Source: Polyangia bacterium
GTDB lineage: Bacteria; Myxococcota_A; Polyangia; Fen-1088
Length of the DNA: 64,000 bases
Direction: 5' to 3'
Assembly: GCA_036268875.1 (NCBI GenBank)
Contig: DATATI010000029.1
Span: 1-64,000 of the forward strand
Shown: one piece after another, positions 34,712 to 47,356 of the stretch
Layout of the letters: each line of letters opens with the position of its first letter
Numbering within the stretch: position 1 is the stretch's first letter
Notes under the pieces: model-generated
What the model was told of the DNA's origin: nothing
Seen by the model: only the letters and a program-made list of their open reading frames with translations
Databases searched by the model: none
Translations under genes and position numbers: made by a program

Positions 34712-36952
34712 ATGAGGCGCATCCTCCGTTTCCTGGCAGCTTTGCTGGCAGGGCTGGCGATGCTGACGATTGCGGGATACGCGGTCCTCAGCAGCACCAC
34801 CAGCCGGTGGTTCAACGCCGACCTGGCGCTGCGATCGCGCCTGGCGGTGGCCTCGGCCCGGCAGAGCCTGCTGACGGCGTGGCGATCGGATCCGCAGCGT
34901 CTGGCCGACACGCTGGCCGACATCACCCGCGATGAACGCATCATGAGCGCCGCCGCCTGCACGCCGGATGGCAGCGCGCTGGCCGTCACCGACGCCTACC
35001 CGCCCGAATTTTCCTGTCGGACCGTTCTGGACAAGATGAGGGACGAACATGGGTCGCCCGTCGACGGGTGGTCCATGACCTCGGAGCTTCCTTCGGGCCG
35101 GGTTCACGTCAGCGTCGTGCGGGTCGACGGCAGCGGCGGGCCCCTCGGGGACGTGATTCTGGTGCACGACCTCAGCTATCTCGGCCGCCGCGAAGCCACC
35201 GCCCGGCGGTTCCTGCTGACGGCGTTCTTCGTTCTTTCCCTGGCCGCTGCCGCCGTCACCCTGCTGGCGATTCGATTCGTCTGGCGCGGGTGGATCGTCG
35301 AACTGCGCCGGGCCCTCACCGGCCAGGCTTCAGACGAGTTCCAGCCCCTGGTCAAAGACGTCCGGTCGCTGGTCTCCCGCCTGGTCGACGAGCGCGAGAC
35401 CGAATCGCGAAGCGGCCCCTGGAGCCCGCAGCGGCTGCGCGCGGCGCTGACCCATCACTTGCGCGGCGAGCGCATCGTCATCCTGGCCAACCGCGAGCCC
35501 TACGTGCACCAGCGCACGCCCCAAGGTGTGCGGGTCCTGCACCCCGCCAGCGGCCTGGTCACGGCGCTCGAGCCGGTGATGCGCGCCTGTTCCGGCGTGT
35601 GGGTGGCCCACGGCAGCGGCTCCGCCGATCGCGAGACCGTCGATGACAAGGATCGGATCATGGTGCCCCCCGACGAGCAATCGTATCGGCTCCGTCGGGT
35701 GTGGCTGACCGAAGAGGAAGAGCAGGGCTTTTACTACGGCTTTTCGAACGAAGGACTGTGGCCGCTGTGTCACGTCGCCCACACGCGGCCGGTCTTCCGG
35801 GCCGAGGACTACGCGCACTATGTGCGGGTCAATCAGAAGTTCGCCGATGCGGTGGCCGCCGAGGTGGACTCCGACCATCCGATCATCATGGTCCAGGACT
35901 ATCACTTCGCGCTGGCGCCCAAGATGATCCGCGAGAAGCTGCCGCTGGCCACCATCATCAGCTTCTGGCACATCCCGTGGCCCAACGCGGAACGGATCGG
36001 GATCTGTCCCTGGCGCGAGGAGCTGATCTCCGGGTTGCTCGGCTCCAGCATCGTGGGCTTTCACACCCAGCAGCACTGCAACAACTTCGTCGATTCGGTG
36101 GACGCCTTCATGGAGAGCCGGATCGACCGTGAGGCCACCGCCGTGGTCCAGGGCGCGCGCCGGACCCTGATTCGCCCCTACCCCATCTCGATCGAGTGGC
36201 CGGTGCACTGGTTGACCCAGGTGCCGCCGGCCGCAGAATCACGCGCCCTGGTGCGCCACGAGCTGGGCCTGGCGCCGGACGCGCTGCTGGGCGTGGGCAT
36301 CGACCGCCTGGACTACACCAAGGGCATCGAGGAGCGGCTGGCCGCCGTCGACGAGCTGCTCACCCGGCGGCCGGAGTTTCGCGGCCGCTTCACCTTCGCG
36401 CAGCTGGCGGCCCCCAGCCGCACCAAGATCGATCAATATCGCGATTTGAACGAACGGGTGGAAGCGGCCGCCGCCGCCATCAACGCCAAATGGTCCAGCG
36501 CCGACGGAAAATACCGGCCGATTGCCCTGCTGCTGTCCCACCACGAACCGCCGACCGTCTTCAAGTACTACCGGGCCGCCGACCTCTGTTACGTCAGCAG
36601 CCTGCACGACGGGATGAACCTGGTGGCGAAGGAATTCGTCGCCGCCCGCGACGACGAGCAGGGCGTGCTGGTCCTCAGCCAGTTCACCGGCGCCGCGCGC
36701 GACCTGACCGAAGCGCTGATCGTCAACCCCTACGACATCCGTCAGGCCGGCGCCGCCCTGGCCGCCGCCCTGACCATGCCCGAGGCCGAACAGCGCGAGC
36801 GCATGCAGTCGATGCGTCGCCTGGTCTCCGAGTTCAACGTCTACCGCTGGGCCGGACGCATGCTGGTGGACGCCGCCGAGCTGCGCCGCCGCGAGCGCAT
36901 GTCCGGCCGCCTCAATCGCCCCAATCACGTCGAGACCGAGAACCACACGTGA
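34712..36952 (+). CDS. otsA: Membrane-anchored trehalose-6-phosphate synthase
   Basis: OtsA (GT20) makes trehalose-6-phosphate from UDP-glucose and glucose-6-phosphate. In this 746-residue protein the enzyme part is residues 254-725, starting [10 protein letters not shown], with [33 protein letters not shown] and [15 protein letters not shown]. It is preceded by about 250 residues that standard OtsA lacks: a membrane helix (4-27), a domain of about 140 residues likely periplasmic (with a Cys pair, Cys83 and Cys102), a second helix (167-190), and a charged linker 195-235 like a HAMP/coiled coil. So a sensor-type front end is fused to the synthase. It is coupled to otsB by a GTGA overlap. Confidence 0.93.
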   Translation: MRRILRFLAALLAGLAMLTIAGYAVLSSTTSRWFNADLALRSRLAVASARQSLLTAWRSDPQRLADTLADITRDERIMSAAACTPDGSALAVTDAYPPEFSCRTVLDKMRDEHGSPVDGWSMTSELPSGRVHVSVVRVDGSGGPLGDVILVHDLSYLGRREATARRFLLTAFFVLSLAAAAVTLLAIRFVWRGWIVELRRALTGQASDEFQPLVKDVRSLVSRLVDERETESRSGPWSPQRLRAALTHHLRGERIVILANREPYVHQRTPQGVRVLHPASGLVTALEPVMRACSGVWVAHGSGSADRETVDDKDRIMVPPDEQSYRLRRVWLTEEEEQGFYYGFSNEGLWPLCHVAHTRPVFRAEDYAHYVRVNQKFADAVAAEVDSDHPIIMVQDYHFALAPKMIREKLPLATIISFWHIPWPNAERIGICPWREELISGLLGSSIVGFHTQQHCNNFVDSVDAFMESRIDREATAVVQGARRTLIRPYPISIEWPVHWLTQVPPAAESRALVRHELGLAPDALLGVGIDRLDYTKGIEERLAAVDELLTRRPEFRGRFTFAQLAAPSRTKIDQYRDLNERVEAAAAAINAKWSSADGKYRPIALLLSHHEPPTVFKYYRAADLCYVSSLHDGMNLVAKEFVAARDDEQGVLVLSQFTGAARDLTEALIVNPYDIRQAGAALAAALTMPEAEQRERMQSMRRLVSEFNVYRWAGRMLVDAAELRRRERMSGRLNRPNHVETENHT

Positions 36953-37746
36953 GGAACATTCTGCTGCCCGCCAATCACCAGGTCCTGTTGCGATTGGGCC
37001 GGCCCGATACCCTGCTGGTGTTCGATTTCGACGGAACGCTGGCACCGCTGGTCGCCGATCGCGAACAAGCGCTGATGCGCGACAGCACCCGGATGCTGTT
37101 CGTTCGTCTGTGCCGGCTTTATCCGTGTGCGGTGATCTCCGGGCGCAGCCGCGCCGACGTGAAACGCCGCCTGGGTGGCGCGCGGGTCGCGCAGGTGGTG
37201 GGCAATCACGGCCTTGAGCCCAGCCGCAATCTCGCGGGATTCGCGCGGCAGATCCGCACCGCCGGCCCGCACCTGCACAAAGCAATCGGGCACTGGCAGG
37301 GAATCGAGATCGAGGACAAGCGGTATTCGCTGACCATCCACTACCGGAAGGCCCGTCAAAAAAGGGGGGCCCGCGCCGCCATCGGCGCCGCCATCGCGCA
37401 GCTGCCGCCCGGGCTGCGCACCGTCGCCGGCAAGCTGGGGGTCAGCGTGATACCGACGCCGGCGCCCAACAAGGGCAGTGCCCTGCTGGCCCTGCGCGAC
37501 CGACACAACGCCGCCGCGACGTTGTACATCGGCGACGAACAGACGGACGAAGACGTCTTTCGGTTGAAACAACCAGGCCGCGCCCGTCTGGTCAGTGTCC
37601 GGGTGGGACACGCGCGCGGCTCGGCGGCTGGTTACTTCCTCCGCAATCAACAGGCCATCGACGTCCTGCTGGAGAGATTGGTCGGCCTGCGCGACGCCCT
37701 CCGCAAGGCTGCCCCAGCGCGGTCGCGCCGCGCTGGACGGCGCTGA
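36949..37746 (+). CDS. otsB: Trehalose-6-phosphate phosphatase
   Basis: OtsB dephosphorylates trehalose-6-phosphate to trehalose. The GTG start at 36949 overlaps the otsA stop (GTGA) and gives 265 residues. HAD-superfamily motifs are LLVFDFDGTLAPL (nucleophile Asp26, second Asp28), AVISGRSRADVK, the conserved VGNHGLE, and LYIGDEQTDEDVF near the C-terminus. The frame stays open upstream inside otsA, but that part has no HAD features. A basic tail (RKAAPARSRRAGRR) ends the protein. With otsA it makes trehalose, probably as an osmotic or desiccation protectant. Confidence 0.93.
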   Translation: MRNILLPANHQVLLRLGRPDTLLVFDFDGTLAPLVADREQALMRDSTRMLFVRLCRLYPCAVISGRSRADVKRRLGGARVAQVVGNHGLEPSRNLAGFARQIRTAGPHLHKAIGHWQGIEIEDKRYSLTIHYRKARQKRGARAAIGAAIAQLPPGLRTVAGKLGVSVIPTPAPNKGSALLALRDRHNAAATLYIGDEQTDEDVFRLKQPGRARLVSVRVGHARGSAAGYFLRNQQAIDVLLERLVGLRDALRKAAPARSRRAGRR

Positions 37747-37802
37747 TCGCCGTTCAAGCCAACGCTGCGCCGCCCTCAGCGAGGCGCCGTTGCGAGCGGG
37801 TT

Positions 37803-41669
<3,867 letters not shown>

Positions 41670-41845
41670 AATATTCCTCCCCGCGAACGAGCTAGTTTCT
41701 TAGGTCAATAAATTGAATAGCCATACGCCCAACCGGAGCCGCAAAAACGATGGGGAACGACGGCAGCGGACATTGTAATGCATGTTTCGTTGCGTACAGA
41801 GACCAATCCCGCCGTTCGGACCGGTTTTCCGCGCTGGTGGTGGCC

Positions 41846-42283
41846 TCAGGTACCGATACACGTCCACGTGGCCCCAAAGCAGAGGCAGCCGGCGTTCGCA
41901 CCGGCGGTGCAGGCAGTGGCGTTGGCGCAGCTGTCGCCGGTCTTCACGCCGGCCGGACAGGTGGCGACGTTGAGGTCGATGCCGTTGAGGTCGAAGTTGA
42001 GATCAAGCTTGAGGTCGTTCAGGTTGACGTCGTTCAGGTTGAGGTCGTTCAGGTTGACGTCGAACCCGTTGGTGTCGAAAGACACGCCGCCCGCGCCGTT
42101 GCTCCCGCCGCTGCCGGAACCGGACGCGCCACCGCTACCGATCGTGGCGGCGTCGGCGCCGGCATCACCGGCCGACTTCTTCGTGCCGCAGCCAGTGTCA
42201 GCAGCAGCAAAGACAGCGACAGCAGCAGCGCCTGCGGCACACGGGTTTCGGCTGCCGTGATCAACCCGCGCTCGTTCGATCAT
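41846..42283 (-). CDS. Small secreted Leu-Asn-Asp repeat protein, possible frameshift
   Basis: A 145-residue product. GGGAGG lies 8 bp before the ATG at 42283, which supports the start. The first 30 residues are a weak signal (AAGAAAVAVFAAADTGC). In another frame the same DNA reads ALLLSLSLLLLTLA, an excellent lipoprotein signal that would join CGTKK after a one-base change, so a frameshift (real or sequencing error) near 42195 is likely. The mature part has Gly/Ser-rich DNA, then the repeat VNLNDLNLNDVNLNDLKLDL (and FDLNGIDLN), then a Cys-rich end with ATCPAGVKTGDSCAN and CTAGANAGCLCF. Function unknown; the C-terminal Cys motif suggests a surface protein. Confidence 0.65.
   Translation of the reverse strand: MIERARVDHGSRNPCAAGAAAVAVFAAADTGCGTKKSAGDAGADAATIGSGGASGSGSGGSNGAGGVSFDTNGFDVNLNDLNLNDVNLNDLKLDLNFDLNGIDLNVATCPAGVKTGDSCANATACTAGANAGCLCFGATWTCIGT
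42011..42055 (-). repeat. Three 15-bp tandem repeats encoding LNDxN units
   Basis: Units 42011-42025, 42026-42040 and 42041-42055 are copies of a 15-bp unit GA[G/C]GTCGTTCAGGTT, differing at one alternating base. Diverged copies extend on both sides (about 41969-42067). They encode the xLND/xNL repeats of the small secreted protein and are prone to copy-number change. Confidence 0.85.
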
Positions 42284-42610
42284 TTCATCATCCTCCCGGG
42301 CGACAGCGTACACCCGCCAAGGCATCGGCACATCACCGCTGATGGAAACCAAATCTTTTCTGAAACGTAACAGCGAATGGACAGCGAGCAGCGCAAGCTG
42401 AATATGAAAAATAGACCTTTGGCCAAGGCGCGGGCCGGCTGGTGCCGATGCGGGGATGGGAGTCGAGGAAGGCGAGGTGCTGCCGGTTCCGCGCCCGGGA
42501 CCTGAGACCAAAAAGCGATCACCGCGATGACCGGGGCGTCGCGGCGACTGCCGGGTTGACGGCGCGCTGATCTCAACGATGATGCTGGCCGCAGGACGCG
42601 GAGGTGTCTT
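42284..42610. other. Divergent intergenic region, 327 bp
   Basis: This region separates the small repeat protein (minus) from the enolase-superfamily gene (plus). It contains the GGGAGG ribosome site of the former (just above 42283) and GGAGGTG before the TTG start of the latter (about 42600-42606). The middle, 42335-42420, is A/T-richer and may contain promoters, but no clear -35/-10 pair was found. No gene or structured RNA was recognised. Confidence 0.5.
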
Positions 42611-43840
42611 TTGAAGATCACGCAGGTCGCTTCGTTCCTGATGTCGTTTCCGCTGCCGCAACCGTTGCGGCTCGCGTTCTGGAATGGCGAGCGCACCATC
42701 CTGAAACGCGACGCCATGCTGATCCGCATCCGCACCGACAGCGGCGTCATCGGTTTTGCTCCCGGCCCGGCGCACGAGCGCGCCGACCGCGAGATCCGCG
42801 AGGTCATCGCGCCGTTCTTGCTGGGCCGCGATCCGGGCGCCTTTGCTTCGTTCGGTTTCAGCGCCGATGGCGAGCTGATGAAGACCTACCGGGCGGTAGA
42901 GATCGCGCTGCTAGACGTGGTGGCGCGGCGAGACGGCGTGCCGCTTTCGCAGCTGTGCGGCGGGCGGGTGCGCGACCGCATCAAGCTTTACGGCAGCGCC
43001 GGGATGTACATGCCGCCCGAAGGCTACGCCGCCGAGGCCGCCGCCGTGCAAGCGATGGGCTTCCCGGCGTACAAGATGCGGCCAGCCCTGGGTCCCGACG
43101 GCGATCTGGAGACCGTGGAGAAGATGCGGCAAGCGACCGGACCCGGGTTCGGTCTGATGGTCGACGCGCACTCGTGGTGGCGCATGGGCGACAAAAGCTA
43201 TACGCCGGCGATGGTGGGGGAGCTCGCCGCGGCGATGGGTCGGCACCACCTCACTTGGCTGGAAGAGCCGCTGCCGCCCGAGAACCACGACGACTACCGG
43301 CGGCTGCGCGCCCTTGGCCACGTGCCGATCGCCACCGGGGAACACGAGCCTGACGAGGCCGGATTCATGGACCTCATCGACACCGTCGCCGCCGACGTCG
43401 TGCAGATGGACGTATGCTGCCAGGGCGGGTTCGCCATGGGCGCGCGGGTGGTCGAAGCGGTGCGCCGGCAGCGACGGCGATTCGCCTTTCACAGCTGGGG
43501 CACGACGCTGGAGGTGCTGGCCGCCGCTCACTTTGGCGTGTGCTGGCCCGACCACGTCGTCGAATGGCTGGAGTATCCCTGCTACGCCAACAGCGGCCGC
43601 CCCGGCATGTACCCGTTCCCGCTGGCCGACGAGATCCTGACCCAGCCCATGGACATCACGAACGGTGTCCTCACGGTGCCGTCGGGACCGGGGTTGGGCA
43701 TCGACGTCGACGAGCGGGTGATCGAGCGCTACCCGTTTCTTCCCGGACCGTGGTCGTTCTTTCGCATCGATTCGCCGCCCGAGACCATCGCCGTCACCGG
43801 CGACCACAGCGTGAAATGGATCGAGGCGCCCAAGCGATGA
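42611..43840 (+). CDS. Enolase-superfamily (mandelate racemase/MLE-type) enzyme
   Basis: A 409-residue enzyme that abstracts a proton alpha to a carboxylate with Mg2+. TTG at 42611 is chosen because GGAGGTG precedes it by about 5 bp. Metal ligands are Asp185 (LMVDAHSWW), a Glu in WLEEPLPPEN (218 or 219) and Glu244 (ATGEHEPDE). Candidate bases are Lys155 in the YKMRP strand and the Asp267/His294 pair (VQMDVCCQGG; FAFHSWGTTLE). The N-terminal capping domain includes LRLAFWNGERTIL and RTDSGVIGF. Substrate is unknown, probably a sugar acid or carboxylate. The stop overlaps the following PIG-L gene (ATGA), suggesting a shared catabolic role. Confidence 0.88.
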   Translation: MKITQVASFLMSFPLPQPLRLAFWNGERTILKRDAMLIRIRTDSGVIGFAPGPAHERADREIREVIAPFLLGRDPGAFASFGFSADGELMKTYRAVEIALLDVVARRDGVPLSQLCGGRVRDRIKLYGSAGMYMPPEGYAAEAAAVQAMGFPAYKMRPALGPDGDLETVEKMRQATGPGFGLMVDAHSWWRMGDKSYTPAMVGELAAAMGRHHLTWLEEPLPPENHDDYRRLRALGHVPIATGEHEPDEAGFMDLIDTVAADVVQMDVCCQGGFAMGARVVEAVRRQRRRFAFHSWGTTLEVLAAAHFGVCWPDHVVEWLEYPCYANSGRPGMYPFPLADEILTQPMDITNGVLTVPSGPGLGIDVDERVIERYPFLPGPWSFFRIDSPPETIAVTGDHSVKWIEAPKR

Positions 43841-45210
43841 CGGCGACGCTGAACGCACGATGCATGACGCTGGCGCTGGGCGCGTGGTGGGCGGTCGGCG
43901 CCGGCGCGGCGCGCGCTGAAACACCGACGCCCGCGGCGGCGCCAGCGGACGATCGCTACCAGTTCACCGACGGCGCCAGCGAGACCCAGCACCTGACTCT
44001 GGCGGCGACGGCGACCGGCGCGCGCGCGACCTGGCCGGCGCCGGCGACGAAAGACTGGGACACGGCGCTGGTTGGCGTGACGGTGAGCGCGGCCGCCGAG
44101 AAGGGCGAGGCCTGGATCGACGTGACGGCGGGCGCGGCGCGCGTGCGCCAGCACCTGGACGCCGGCGCGCGCGGGCTGCGCTGGTTGAACGTCAGCCCGC
44201 TGCGCCCGGCGCTGGCCGGCGGCGCGCCGATCGAATTTGCCGCCCACGGAACCGCGCTGCGTCCAGCAACGGTGGTCGTGCGCCTGTTCGCCAACCACGT
44301 GCCGCGCGGGCGGCCGCTGCTGGTGCTGGCGCCCCACCCCGACGACGCCGAGATCGCCGCCTTTGGTTTTTACGCCGGCCAGCCGGCCACCATCGTCACC
44401 GTCACCGCCGGCAACGCCGGCGACGCCAACTACCGCGACGATTTTCCCGACGACGCCGAACAGTATGCCTTCAAAGGGTACCTGCGCGCCGTCGACAGCG
44501 TCACCGTGCCCTGGCAAGGCGGCATCCCGCCGCAGCGTTGTTTCAACCTGGGTTACTTCGACGCCCGCCTACAAGACATGCACGACAAGCCGGACGCGGT
44601 GGTGGCCGAAATGTACGGCCCCAATCAAGACGTCGCCCGTTATCGGCGTGTCAACCTGTCGCATCTTTTGCCGAACAGTGCGCGCACGGCGACCTGGGCG
44701 CATCTGGTGGAGGATCTGGCGACCATCCTGCGCAAGGTGCGGCCGGCGGTTATCGTCATGCCGCACCCGATCCTGGACGAGCACCCCGATCATGATTTCG
44801 TCACCGTCGCCGCCGCGCAGGCGCTGGAGCGATGGAAGCAGCCGGTGATGATCCTGCTTTACAGCAACCATTCGGCCGGCAACCGGCAACCGTACGGCCC
44901 GGCCGAGACCGACGTATCGTTGCCGCCGTGGTCATCGCGCGCGCTCAATGTGCAGCGCGTGTACTCGCACCCGGTCGACAAAGAGCTGCGGCGCCGCAAG
45001 CTGTACGCGCTGGAGAGCATGCACGACCTGCGGCTGTCTCCGTCGGAACAATCCTGCGGCCCCGGCCCGCGGCGGCCCGACTATCCGCGCACCCCGGACG
45101 TCGACTACTTCAGGCGCGGGCCGCGTCCGGAAGAAATGTTCTTCGTCTACGACCGCGCCGGCCTGAAGACCACCGTCAGCGATTTTCTCGCTCACCCGCC
45201 CGCGCCCTAA
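43837..45210 (+). CDS. Exported PIG-L/LmbE-family deacetylase
   Basis: A 457-residue protein with a signal peptide (TLALGAWWAVGAGAARA) and an Ala-rich N-terminal domain of about 130 residues. The PIG-L core begins near residue 160: LLVLAPHPDDAEIAAFGF, with the zinc-binding HPDD at 167-170, and continues with the conserved PHPILDEHPDHDFV that supplies another zinc His. PIG-L enzymes remove N-acetyl groups from GlcNAc-type sugars. The export signal argues against a thiol- or GPI-type cytoplasmic role and suggests deacetylation of an envelope or extracellular glycan. It is coupled to the enolase gene by ATGA overlap; its 3' end overlaps the convergent PilZ gene by 4 bp. Confidence 0.88.
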   Translation: MTATLNARCMTLALGAWWAVGAGAARAETPTPAAAPADDRYQFTDGASETQHLTLAATATGARATWPAPATKDWDTALVGVTVSAAAEKGEAWIDVTAGAARVRQHLDAGARGLRWLNVSPLRPALAGGAPIEFAAHGTALRPATVVVRLFANHVPRGRPLLVLAPHPDDAEIAAFGFYAGQPATIVTVTAGNAGDANYRDDFPDDAEQYAFKGYLRAVDSVTVPWQGGIPPQRCFNLGYFDARLQDMHDKPDAVVAEMYGPNQDVARYRRVNLSHLLPNSARTATWAHLVEDLATILRKVRPAVIVMPHPILDEHPDHDFVTVAAAQALERWKQPVMILLYSNHSAGNRQPYGPAETDVSLPPWSSRALNVQRVYSHPVDKELRRRKLYALESMHDLRLSPSEQSCGPGPRRPDYPRTPDVDYFRRGPRPEEMFFVYDRAGLKTTVSDFLAHPPAP

Positions 45211-46238
45211 AGCGGACGAGCGGTGTGGGCGGTGATGGCGGCGGCCAGTCGCTGCTCGTCGGCGGCGCGCAGCTTGCGAAACGTCAGGCGCAGCAGATAG
45301 GAACCAGTAGCCTGCGGCCGACAGTCCAGCACCACGGCATCGATTCCCTCGTAGCGCTCGTCGGCGAAGGCGAAGCTGGCGAGGCCGGCGGTGCCCGCCG
45401 CTAACGGCGTCGCGATGTGCCCGGCCAGGCCGCCCAGGCTGACGTCGACCAGCGCACCGTCGACGTCGGCAAACGCGGGCGCGACGGGCGCGGTTTGCTT
45501 GCCGGCCGGCGCGGGCGGCCGAAACCGCAGCGTTCCTGAAACGTTGATGCGTACGAACTCGCGCAACTGGGCGCGCACCGGCGCCTCGTCGTGCGACAGC
45601 ATCAGGATGTGGCCGCGCAGCAAAGGCTGGGTGGCCAGCAGCCGGCATTTGAAGACGTACCGCGCGTCATTGGCCCGCACCACCGCCGCCTCCAGCTCAG
45701 CGCCCGCACCCACCGGCAAGTTGCTGGGCGAGTCGACCGCCCAGAAGGCTTCATTGACGTCGGTGACGGCGGCCGACGCGCCTTCCAGATCGACGGTCGC
45801 GCCCACCGCCAGCTCGCGGGTGGTCAGCAGCGGAAAATGATTGGGCAGATCCGCGAAGCCCAGCCGGTCCCGCAAGCGGCGCAGCCGGGCGAAAAAATCG
45901 CCGTCGCGCACCACCATCGTCGGCGGATGGCCTTGCAAGGCGATCGCGCTCGACCGTTCAAAACTTTCCAGCCGCGTGCCTACCTCCATCGGACGTTCGC
46001 CGGCAATGGTGGCCAGCGCATCCAGCGTCTCGACGTCGTCCAGGGTCAGGTTTTGGTGGGCGATGAAGCGGCGCAGGTGGTCGACGACAGACCGCACCCG
46101 CCGACGGCGCCGCCGCACCAACCACCACAACGCCGCGATCAGCAGCAGCGCCAACGCCGCCAGCAGCGCCGCCCCAACATTGTCGTCGGGACGAAAAGCG
46201 CCGCGCAGCCCGAAAAAGAATGAATCGACAGGTTTCAT
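45207..46238 (-). CDS. Membrane PilZ-domain c-di-GMP effector (YcgR-like)
   Basis: A 343-residue protein with one N-terminal membrane helix (ALLAALALLLIAALWWLV) followed by an Arg-rich stop-transfer. The middle resembles the YcgR N-domain (PilZN) around VGATVDLEGASAAVTDVNE. The C-terminal PilZ domain has the c-di-GMP motifs RxxxR as REFVR and DxSxxG as DVSLGG. It likely alters motility, polysaccharide or adhesion in response to c-di-GMP at the membrane. ATG at 46238 is chosen; GTG at 46265 is possible. A GC-rich hairpin lies just upstream (46246-46263). No Shine-Dalgarno is evident. Confidence 0.85.
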   Translation of the reverse strand: MKPVDSFFFGLRGAFRPDDNVGAALLAALALLLIAALWWLVRRRRRRVRSVVDHLRRFIAHQNLTLDDVETLDALATIAGERPMEVGTRLESFERSSAIALQGHPPTMVVRDGDFFARLRRLRDRLGFADLPNHFPLLTTRELAVGATVDLEGASAAVTDVNEAFWAVDSPSNLPVGAGAELEAAVVRANDARYVFKCRLLATQPLLRGHILMLSHDEAPVRAQLREFVRINVSGTLRFRPPAPAGKQTAPVAPAFADVDGALVDVSLGGLAGHIATPLAAGTAGLASFAFADERYEGIDAVVLDCRPQATGSYLLRLTFRKLRAADEQRLAAAITAHTARPL

Positions 46239-46245
46239 GCCGGCG

Positions 46246-46263
46246 GGCGCGCCAAGGCGCGCC
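46246..46263. repeat. GGCGCGCC-AA-GGCGCGCC hairpin before PilZ gene
   Basis: Two identical 8-bp palindromes, 46246-46253 and 46256-46263, are separated by AA and together form a perfect inverted repeat, 7 bp upstream of the PilZ ATG. It could fold over the ribosome-binding region and repress translation, or the region may simply be part of the gene if the upstream GTG is used. Confidence 0.4.
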
Positions 46264-46337
46264 ACTGTCTATCCTGCGCGCGCGGTGACGGCAGCGCAAA
46301 AACCAGCCATCGCGCGCCGTCCGCTGGCGCGGGCCGG

Positions 46338-47123
46338 TTATCGCAGGAGCGGCACCGGCGTCGCCCGTCGGTGCCGTGGCGGCACCTGCAACACCACCAC
46401 CGTGGCGTCCTCGCCGGCCAGGGCGTCCGGCCCCAGCAAGCTGTCGCAGATGTGCGCGATGTTGTGGGGAGCGGCGGCCAGGCGGCGTAACAGCGCCCGT
46501 TCACCTAGAAGATCGCTGGCGCTGGCCAGGCGATCGGTGATGCCGTCAGTGGCCAGCACCAAAGCGTCCTCGGGGAAAAGATCCAGCGACGTCTCTTGAT
46601 AGGTTTGCCCCGGGAAGATCCCCAGCGCCAGCCCCGCGCCGGTGGCTAGGCTCTCCACGCCGCCGCCGGCCCGCTTGACGAATGGCCCCAGATGACCGGC
46701 GCTGGCGACCTCGGCGCGGCCGGCCCGCAGGTCTATACGCGCGCAAACCGCCGTCACAAAACGATCAGAGGTCTTGTTGTCGATCAACCATTCATTGACC
46801 GCCGACAGCACGGCGCCCGGGGCGATCGCCCGGGCCAGCTGCTGGCGCAAGACCCAGCGAATGTCCGAGACGTGCTCGGCGGCGCCTGGGCCGTTGCCAC
46901 AGACATCGGCCATCACGGTGGTCACGCGATCGTCGCGGTGCTGGAAGACCTCGAAGAAGTCGCCACCCCGGCCCAGCAAGGCCCGCTGCTTGCTGGCCAC
47001 CCGCAAGCGCGACCAAGTCGGCAAATGCAAAAGGCCAGACTGACGAAGAGCGGCCGACGATGATTGGGGCGATTCCCCGGCGGGAGCGGCGGCATCGTCA
47101 TTAAAAGATTTTGTAATCGACAT
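46338..47123 (-). CDS. SpoIIE/PP2C-type serine phosphatase
   Basis: A 261-residue protein matching the SpoIIE phosphatase domain (PF07228), which dephosphorylates Ser/Thr, commonly on anti-sigma-factor antagonists of the STAS type. Metal-site residues appear in GRGGDFFEVFQHRDDRVTTV (first Asp of the family), MADVCGNGPGAAEH, and LATDGITDRL. An N-terminal extension of about 50 Ser/Ala/Gln-rich residues precedes it. The ATG at 47123 is chosen; a TTG at 47153 is possible, and the A/T-rich upstream stretch is probably the leader. A STAS-domain gene at 62016 in the same window is a conceivable but unproven target. It is 99 bp from the PilZ gene. Confidence 0.85.
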   Translation of the reverse strand: MSITKSFNDDAAAPAGESPQSSSAALRQSGLLHLPTWSRLRVASKQRALLGRGGDFFEVFQHRDDRVTTVMADVCGNGPGAAEHVSDIRWVLRQQLARAIAPGAVLSAVNEWLIDNKTSDRFVTAVCARIDLRAGRAEVASAGHLGPFVKRAGGGVESLATGAGLALGIFPGQTYQETSLDLFPEDALVLATDGITDRLASASDLLGERALLRRLAAAPHNIAHICDSLLGPDALAGEDATVVVLQVPPRHRRATPVPLLR

Positions 47124-47153
47124 TACTTTATTTATTAGCACGAATTGCGCCAA

Positions 47154-47356
47154 CCCGATTTCACGGCTCCGCCCGCGGACGGGCGGGGGGTTCTAACCAC
47201 AACGAACCCGAGCCCTGTTGTTTCCGCGTCTACTTGTTGCGTGGAGAGCAACAAAAATAGAGCCCGCACCGGAGCATACTTATGTAGCAATGGCAGCGCA
47301 GCCGCCGCTAGGCCAGCGAAACGGATCGTCGGCCGGCGTTCAACCGCGCGGCGCGC
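47154..47356. other. Intergenic region with two small hairpins
   Basis: Contains a perfect 7-bp stem CCGCCCG/CGGGCGG (47169-47186) and a 7-bp stem TTGTTGC/GCAACAA (47234-47254). Neither is followed by a T-run in the sense needed for a rho-independent terminator. Nothing else was recognised. Confidence 0.4.

Noticed and set aside
36196-36948. Open frame upstream of otsB inside otsA
   Set aside because: It is an alternative frame of the OtsA coding sequence; the GTG at 36949 with GTGA overlap and the HAD core define otsB.
43837-45210. Exported PIG-L protein considered as BshB
   Set aside because: It has a signal peptide and a 130-residue N-terminal domain and is far from the bsh genes; BshB is a small cytoplasmic enzyme.
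47169-47254. Two hairpins considered as rho-independent terminators
   Set aside because: Neither has a T-run on the required side.
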